Below, one piece after another: positions 35,248-38,795 of a stretch of DNA of 38,795 nucleotides; position 1 is the stretch's first letter, and each line of letters starts with the position of its first letter. The notes beneath the pieces are model-generated. The model ran no database searches. It saw only the letters and a program-made list of their open reading frames with translations, and had not been told where the DNA came from. The translations under genes and the position numbers were made by a program. Origin of the DNA: a virus; the IMG/VR virus record IMGVR_UViG_3300000553_000110, positions 1-38,795 of that record; one strand, written 5' to 3'.

Positions 35248-36353
35248 TATGCGGTGTCTCCACCCATAATCCATGCGGCGGCAGATCCTCCGGAATTATT
35301 ACTTACATAAAGTATGGCAAGTGCATATTGACCACTTGTATTTGCTCCGGCTGATCTATGAAAAAACGTAGTACCCGTTGCATTTGAGAATGTTACATTT
35401 CCAGTTCCAGTTTGAACTACTGTACAATTAAATCCCACAGGAGCTGTATTGGGCAAAGTCACTGTAGTAGCAGAAGAACTATTCATTTCCACTATCTTAC
35501 CACTATCAGTATTAGCAAGAGTATAGTTCGCAGTCTGTTTATTAATATTTCCAAGAAATCCAGAAATTGTAGAATTACTAAATGTTGTTGCAGAATTTGT
35601 AAATACTACATTTTGCGTAGAATTACCTACAACAGCATTTGTCGAAAGTATTATTGAATTAGTATTGATGGCTGTAGAATTTATAGTAGAATATGTTGTG
35701 GTAGATGTATTACCTACTATAACAATAGCTGCGGCCGCGTTAACGGATAGATTTGCTGATATTACACTATTACCACTTACAGAAAAAATATTTGATATTG
35801 TTATTGCATTGGTAAATGTCCAGTTGTTGGCTGCAATCTGAGCACCCGTCAATCCACTAACTGACGTTGACCAATATACATTACTTCCTGTAGAATCGGC
35901 AGACGTTAAAACTTGACCGGCAGAACCAGGACTTCCATTGGCTATTATAGTTACGCCAGAACCAATAGTTAAGTTGGCGTTCATTATAGTTGTATTGGAT
36001 ATTGTTATTGCATTGGTAAATGTCCAGTTGTTGGCTGCAATCTGAGCACCCGTCAATCCACTAACTGACGTTGACCAATAAACATTACTTCCTGTAGATG
36101 TTAAAACTTGACCCGCAGAACCAGAACTTCCATTGGCTACAATAGTTACACCAGAACCAATAGTTAAATTGGCATTTAATGTAGTAATGCCGCCGATTGT
36201 TGTATTACCACTGATATTGGCCGTACCGATTATAGCAACATTTGCATCTGGAGAAGAAGTATTGAATCCAATTTTACCGGTATTTGCCCAAATTAAATTA
36301 TTGTTTACGATTAGGCCATTTTTTACGACAAAAGAATTATTAGTAGTAGCCAT
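35247..36353 (-). CDS. tail fibre protein with internal duplication
   Basis: 368 residues. MATTNNSFVVKNGLIVNNNL is a common N-terminus of phage fibre proteins in this class, followed by IGFNTSSPDANVAIIGTANI. A block of about 65 residues (NANLTIGSGVTI, SAGQVLTS, SNVYWSTSVSGLTGAQIAAN, NWTFTNAITISN) occurs twice, 35793-35975 and 35998-36177. The C-terminal part (QTANYTLANTDSGKIVEMNS, VTLPNTAPVGFNCTVVQTGT) is a fibre-tip fold frequent in phages. Late promoter 34 nt upstream. Translation is coupled to the glycine-rich protein. Confidence 0.8.
   Translation of the reverse strand: MATTNNSFVVKNGLIVNNNLIWANTGKIGFNTSSPDANVAIIGTANISGNTTIGGITTLNANLTIGSGVTIVANGSSGSAGQVLTSTGSNVYWSTSVSGLTGAQIAANNWTFTNAITISNTTIMNANLTIGSGVTIIANGSPGSAGQVLTSADSTGSNVYWSTSVSGLTGAQIAANNWTFTNAITISNIFSVSGNSVISANLSVNAAAAIVIVGNTSTTTYSTINSTAINTNSIILSTNAVVGNSTQNVVFTNSATTFSNSTISGFLGNINKQTANYTLANTDSGKIVEMNSSSATTVTLPNTAPVGFNCTVVQTGTGNVTFSNATGTTFFHRSAGANTSGQYALAILYVSNNSGGSAAAWIMGGDTA
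35793..36177. repeat. about 200-bp direct duplication inside the fibre gene
   Basis: Two near-identical stretches, 35793-35975 and 35998-36177, encoding the repeated fibre module; the first carries an extra DS-type insertion (ADSTGSN against STGSN). Confidence 0.85.
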
Positions 36354-36386
36354 ATCGGTTCCCTTTCCCCGGAATATATTTGCTAC

Positions 36387-36394
36387 TATTTATA
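36387..36394 (-). promoter_or_regulatory. T4-type late promoter for the tail fibre gene
   Basis: TATAAATA, 34 nt upstream of ATG 36353 and abutting the stop of the gene at 36395. Confidence 0.8.
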
Positions 36395-36976
36395 TTATGA
36401 ATTATCCGGCCAACCTTGAGTAAAATCTGTGTTGGCTAATATTGAACTATTGGTGCTGTTTATTAGATTTATATAATACTTTTCTTGATCATATGCCGCT
36501 TGAACATGAGCAAATACTTTATTTGTTATGTTTGCCATATCGGATGCAGTTAGTGTAATGAAATCAGTATCATTTATTTTCCAATTAATAGAAGAATTTG
36601 ATGAATTTAACATAAAAGAAGCTGTCATATATTTTATTTGTGAATCGCGGTCGGTGGCAAATACAGTATTACCTATAGTTATTCCGCCTGTTTCAATTTC
36701 ATATCTTTTATCTGTTATAGAATTTATTAATTGATTAGTTGAAAGAAGAATTGTATTCCAAGATTGTGTCCAAACTCCATCAATAATTTGTGGCCGACTT
36801 TCTTGTACCATCCAACCAAAATTAACATTTGGTGTGGGCGTAGGAACAACGACTACATATTCTATATCATTTATAATTCCTCCAGACCAATTTTCTGGAA
36901 AACTTACATTAAGATTTTCCATTATCGGATTTGCTGGATATTGAATTATTTGATTATTAGATATTATTGCATACAT
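36395..36976 (-). CDS. DUF4376-type tail fibre-associated protein
   Basis: 193 residues. The second half, ITDKRYEIETGGITIGNTVF, then ATDRDSQIKY, WKINDTDFITLTASDM and VFAHVQAAYDQEKYY, is the DUF4376 pattern found in phage tail fibre or fibre-assembly proteins. The N-terminal part (MYAIISNNQIIQYPANPIME, FGWMVQESRPQIIDGVWTQS) is an attachment-type region common in such proteins. It follows the propeller gene closely, with the start 5 nt after its stop. Role as an assembly factor or fibre part is inferred. Confidence 0.8.
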   Translation of the reverse strand: MYAIISNNQIIQYPANPIMENLNVSFPENWSGGIINDIEYVVVVPTPTPNVNFGWMVQESRPQIIDGVWTQSWNTILLSTNQLINSITDKRYEIETGGITIGNTVFATDRDSQIKYMTASFMLNSSNSSINWKINDTDFITLTASDMANITNKVFAHVQAAYDQEKYYINLINSTNSSILANTDFTQGWPDNS

Positions 36977-36980
36977 ATCA

Positions 36981-37856
36981 TTATCCGTAAACTATTCCAT
37001 TTATACCAATAGCAGTTCCGCCAATAATTATATTGGTCCATGTAATTGCATTTGTAGATGTTTGAAGAACAAAGCCTGACCCTCCTGCAACATATAATCC
37101 TCCTCCATACCCAACACAATTTAAATTACCAATATTAGCTGATGTTCTATTTGTCCAAGTTGTTCCATCCGGAGAAGTTTGAATTGCACCATTAACACCC
37201 ACGGCTACAAATATACCATTACCATATGTTACAGCAGACATTTGATTAGTGTTAGCAGTTGTACGACTAGTCCATGTAATTGCGTTTGTAGATGACCATA
37301 CCGATCCAGTGGCTCCAGCAGAAACATACACTCCATTGCCATATGCTACACCATATTGTACATTAGCATTTACACGAGTTCTATTTGTCCAAGTTGTTCC
37401 ATCTGGAGAAGTTTGAATTGCACCGCCACCGCCTACAGTCACAAATAACCCATTACCGTAAGTTACAGCTTGTATAGTGTTAGTATTAGCTCCAGTTCTA
37501 CTTGTCCAAGTTGTTCCATCCGGAGAAGTTTGAATTGCACCACCGCCACCCCCTGCTACAAATATACCATTACCATATGCTACACCATTCATGGTATTAG
37601 TAATAGAACCAGCAAATGCCTGAGTATTCCAAGCAATGCCATTATTAGATGTTGATACTTGTGCTGTAGTACCTACTGCGGTATAAATTCCATTGCCATA
37701 TGCTATAGCTTGCCATACAAGTGAAGTTCCTGTATTATATCTTGGCCAAAAAACGCCATCTGTTGATATAAGAGAATTTGTAATCCCGGCCATAGCAACA
37801 AATTGTTGTATATGAGATGTATTTGCTGGTAATAAGTATTCATTAAATAAAGCCAT
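36981..37856 (-). CDS. beta-propeller tail fibre protein
   Basis: 291 residues composed of about six repeats of some 40-43 residues with the core YGNGIFVAVG-x-GAIQTSPDGTTW followed by TxRTxxN, a sialidase/BNR-like Asp-box motif (SPDGTTW). This predicts a six- or seven-bladed propeller that may bind host surface sugars. The start overlaps the stop of the gene above (TAATG). Such propellers are frequent in phage tail fibres; binding specificity cannot be read. Confidence 0.8.
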   Translation of the reverse strand: MALFNEYLLPANTSHIQQFVAMAGITNSLISTDGVFWPRYNTGTSLVWQAIAYGNGIYTAVGTTAQVSTSNNGIAWNTQAFAGSITNTMNGVAYGNGIFVAGGGGGAIQTSPDGTTWTSRTGANTNTIQAVTYGNGLFVTVGGGGAIQTSPDGTTWTNRTRVNANVQYGVAYGNGVYVSAGATGSVWSSTNAITWTSRTTANTNQMSAVTYGNGIFVAVGVNGAIQTSPDGTTWTNRTSANIGNLNCVGYGGGLYVAGGSGFVLQTSTNAITWTNIIIGGTAIGINGIVYG

Positions 37857-38795
37857 TATCTAACATCTCTATTAACTTGATTTCCATACCAAGTTGTTCC
37901 TCCATTTGGAGTAAAAAATACCCAAATATCGGTATTAGCAGAAGGAATCGGGGCGGCCGCGCTAGGCCATTTGGGAGTATTAAACCAAGATATAGTATTA
38001 GTTCCACCATTGGCAAGAACTAAAACAAAAGAATATGCTGAGTTACTGGGAATACTACTAAAACTAATATTGGCAGCAGATCCATTTGCTGTAGCCTGAA
38101 AGAAATTTGCTGTAGAGCAATTAATTACAATATTATTTGTAGTTGCTATAGTTGTTTGTGCTATAGCATAATTTCCATTTATCATTAATTTGGTGGCTGG
38201 AGCAGTATTTGCAACACCAATATTTCCATTTGAAACAAAATATACACCAGTACCAATTGTGACTACATTTGTTGTAGTAATTAAATTTGCAGTACTAATT
38301 GCTACAGCATTTACTAAAGTTGAATTGGCGGTAAAAGTAGTACCAACATTTGCTGAAGTTGTTACATATAACGTAGCAGTATTTGTCTGTCCTGTAATAT
38401 TAATTGCAGCAGCATTTACTAAAGTTGAATTGGCGGTAAAGGTAGTACCAACAGCATGAGATGAACCATTGACAACACCGGTATAATTTGGTAAATATGC
38501 AGCAATACTTGTATTGACTGCTGCTAGGGTTTGGAATGTCGAATTTACATAAGTGTTACTAGCTGCATAAGCATATATTGCTGTATTTTGAGCAAAAGTA
38601 GAATTTACATAAGTGTTACTAGCTGCATAAGCATATATTGCTGTATTTTGAGCAAAGGTAGAATAAACACCAGTATTTTGAGCAAAAGTAGAATTTACAT
38701 AAGTGTTACTAGCTGCATAAGCATATATTGCTGTATTTTGAGCAAAAGTAGAATTTACATAAGTGTTACTAGCTGCATAAGCATATATTGCTGTA
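37856..38795 (-). CDS. tail fibre protein, C-terminal part (partial)
   Basis: The frame enters from beyond the window and gives 312 residues. The ATG at 38185 is internal: the frame continues upstream without a stop. First comes an array of 20-residue repeats (TAIYAYAASNTYVNSTFAQN, 38543-38795), then TTFTANSTLVNAVAIST-type modules (twice), GTGVYFVSNGNIGVANTAPA and a C-terminal fold with YSFVLVLANGGTNTISW and VFFTPNGGTTWYGNQV, which is common at the ends of fibre subunits. It is Asn/Thr/Ala-rich, as expected for a trimeric fibre shaft. It is coupled to the propeller gene by TAATG. Confidence 0.85.
   Translation of the reverse strand, partial: TAIYAYAASNTYVNSTFAQNTAIYAYAASNTYVNSTFAQNTGVYSTFAQNTAIYAYAASNTYVNSTFAQNTAIYAYAASNTYVNSTFQTLAAVNTSIAAYLPNYTGVVNGSSHAVGTTFTANSTLVNAAAINITGQTNTATLYVTTSANVGTTFTANSTLVNAVAISTANLITTTNVVTIGTGVYFVSNGNIGVANTAPATKLMINGNYAIAQTTIATTNNIVINCSTANFFQATANGSAANISFSSIPSNSAYSFVLVLANGGTNTISWFNTPKWPSAAAPIPSANTDIWVFFTPNGGTTWYGNQVNRDVR
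38543..38795. repeat. 60-bp tandem repeats in the tail fibre gene
   Basis: Four copies of a 60-bp unit (20 codons), with a 30-bp partial unit between the second and third counting upward; they continue to the window edge. Identity is near perfect, so copy number may vary between relatives. Confidence 0.9.

Noticed and set aside
37856-38185. Complete 109-residue gene
   Set aside because: The frame is open upstream of the ATG at 38185 through fibre-like sequence to the window edge, so the ATG is internal.

Overview
The window is part of the genome of a T4-superfamily myovirus (tailed phage, Caudoviricetes). The evidence is the conserved late block on the minus strand, read from high to low coordinates: tail fibres, gp13, gp14, gp15, gp16, gp17 (terminase), gp18 (sheath), gp19 (tube), gp20 (portal), gp67, a gp68-position protein, gp21 (prohead protease), gp22 (scaffold) and gp23 (capsid). 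A uvsX - gp41 helicase pair sits on the plus strand at the other end. T4-type late promoters (TATAAATA) precede many of the structural genes. The host cannot be read from the sequence. Most of the window is AT-rich, but about 4.4-5.05 kb is conspicuously GC-rich and looks recently acquired.

Layout. (1) 1-3114, plus strand: the end of uvsX, then gene 41 broken into two separately translated parts by an atypically split intein (16-residue N-intein, 131-residue C-intein). An antisense HNH endonuclease gene lies between the halves. A small coupled ORF and a strong terminator follow. (2) 3111-4382, minus: five tightly packed small genes below a tRNA-Asn. (3) 4383-7466, minus: a patchwork of small genes (zinc ribbon, SWIM zinc finger, ArfA-like ribosome rescue peptide, small membrane proteins), a tRNA-Leu, two G-rich hexamer arrays and a nearly gene-free stretch at about 6742-7051. 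(4) 7470-13943, minus: an early-type accessory region. Its genes include the NGWxNxETW family, a large conserved protein with a possible nuclease core, a DUF7227-like protein, an RHH regulator, a hexapeptide-repeat protein, an AAA+ ATPase and a SprT-like peptidase. (5) 13944-15055: a divergent control region driving three small plus-strand genes. (6) 15060-38795, minus: the late block, ending (in the direction of transcription) with an 809-residue virion protein and a papain-like cysteine protease.

Regulation. Fourteen near-identical early promoters with the form TTGACATTAATT-N10-TATAATGG (exactly 16 nt between the hexamers) stand before single genes or gene pairs from 5.5 to 14.2 kb. Several preceding genes end with a TGA lying inside TTGACA, and extra copies of TTGACATTAATTCC without a -10 sit on other stop codons. 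This resembles the mobile promoter/stem-loop cassettes (PeSLs) described in T4-type phages and suggests that genes are exchanged by recombination between these repeats. Late genes use TATAAATA boxes, which implies a gp55-like sigma factor elsewhere in the genome.

Mobile elements. Three free-standing homing endonucleases (two HNH, one GIY-YIG) and two inteins lie in conserved genes: one splits gp41 in its P-loop, and one interrupts the portal protein. The most unusual elements are the split gp41 arrangement, the stop-codon/promoter cassette array, the G-rich hexamer arrays and the tiny ArfA-like gene.
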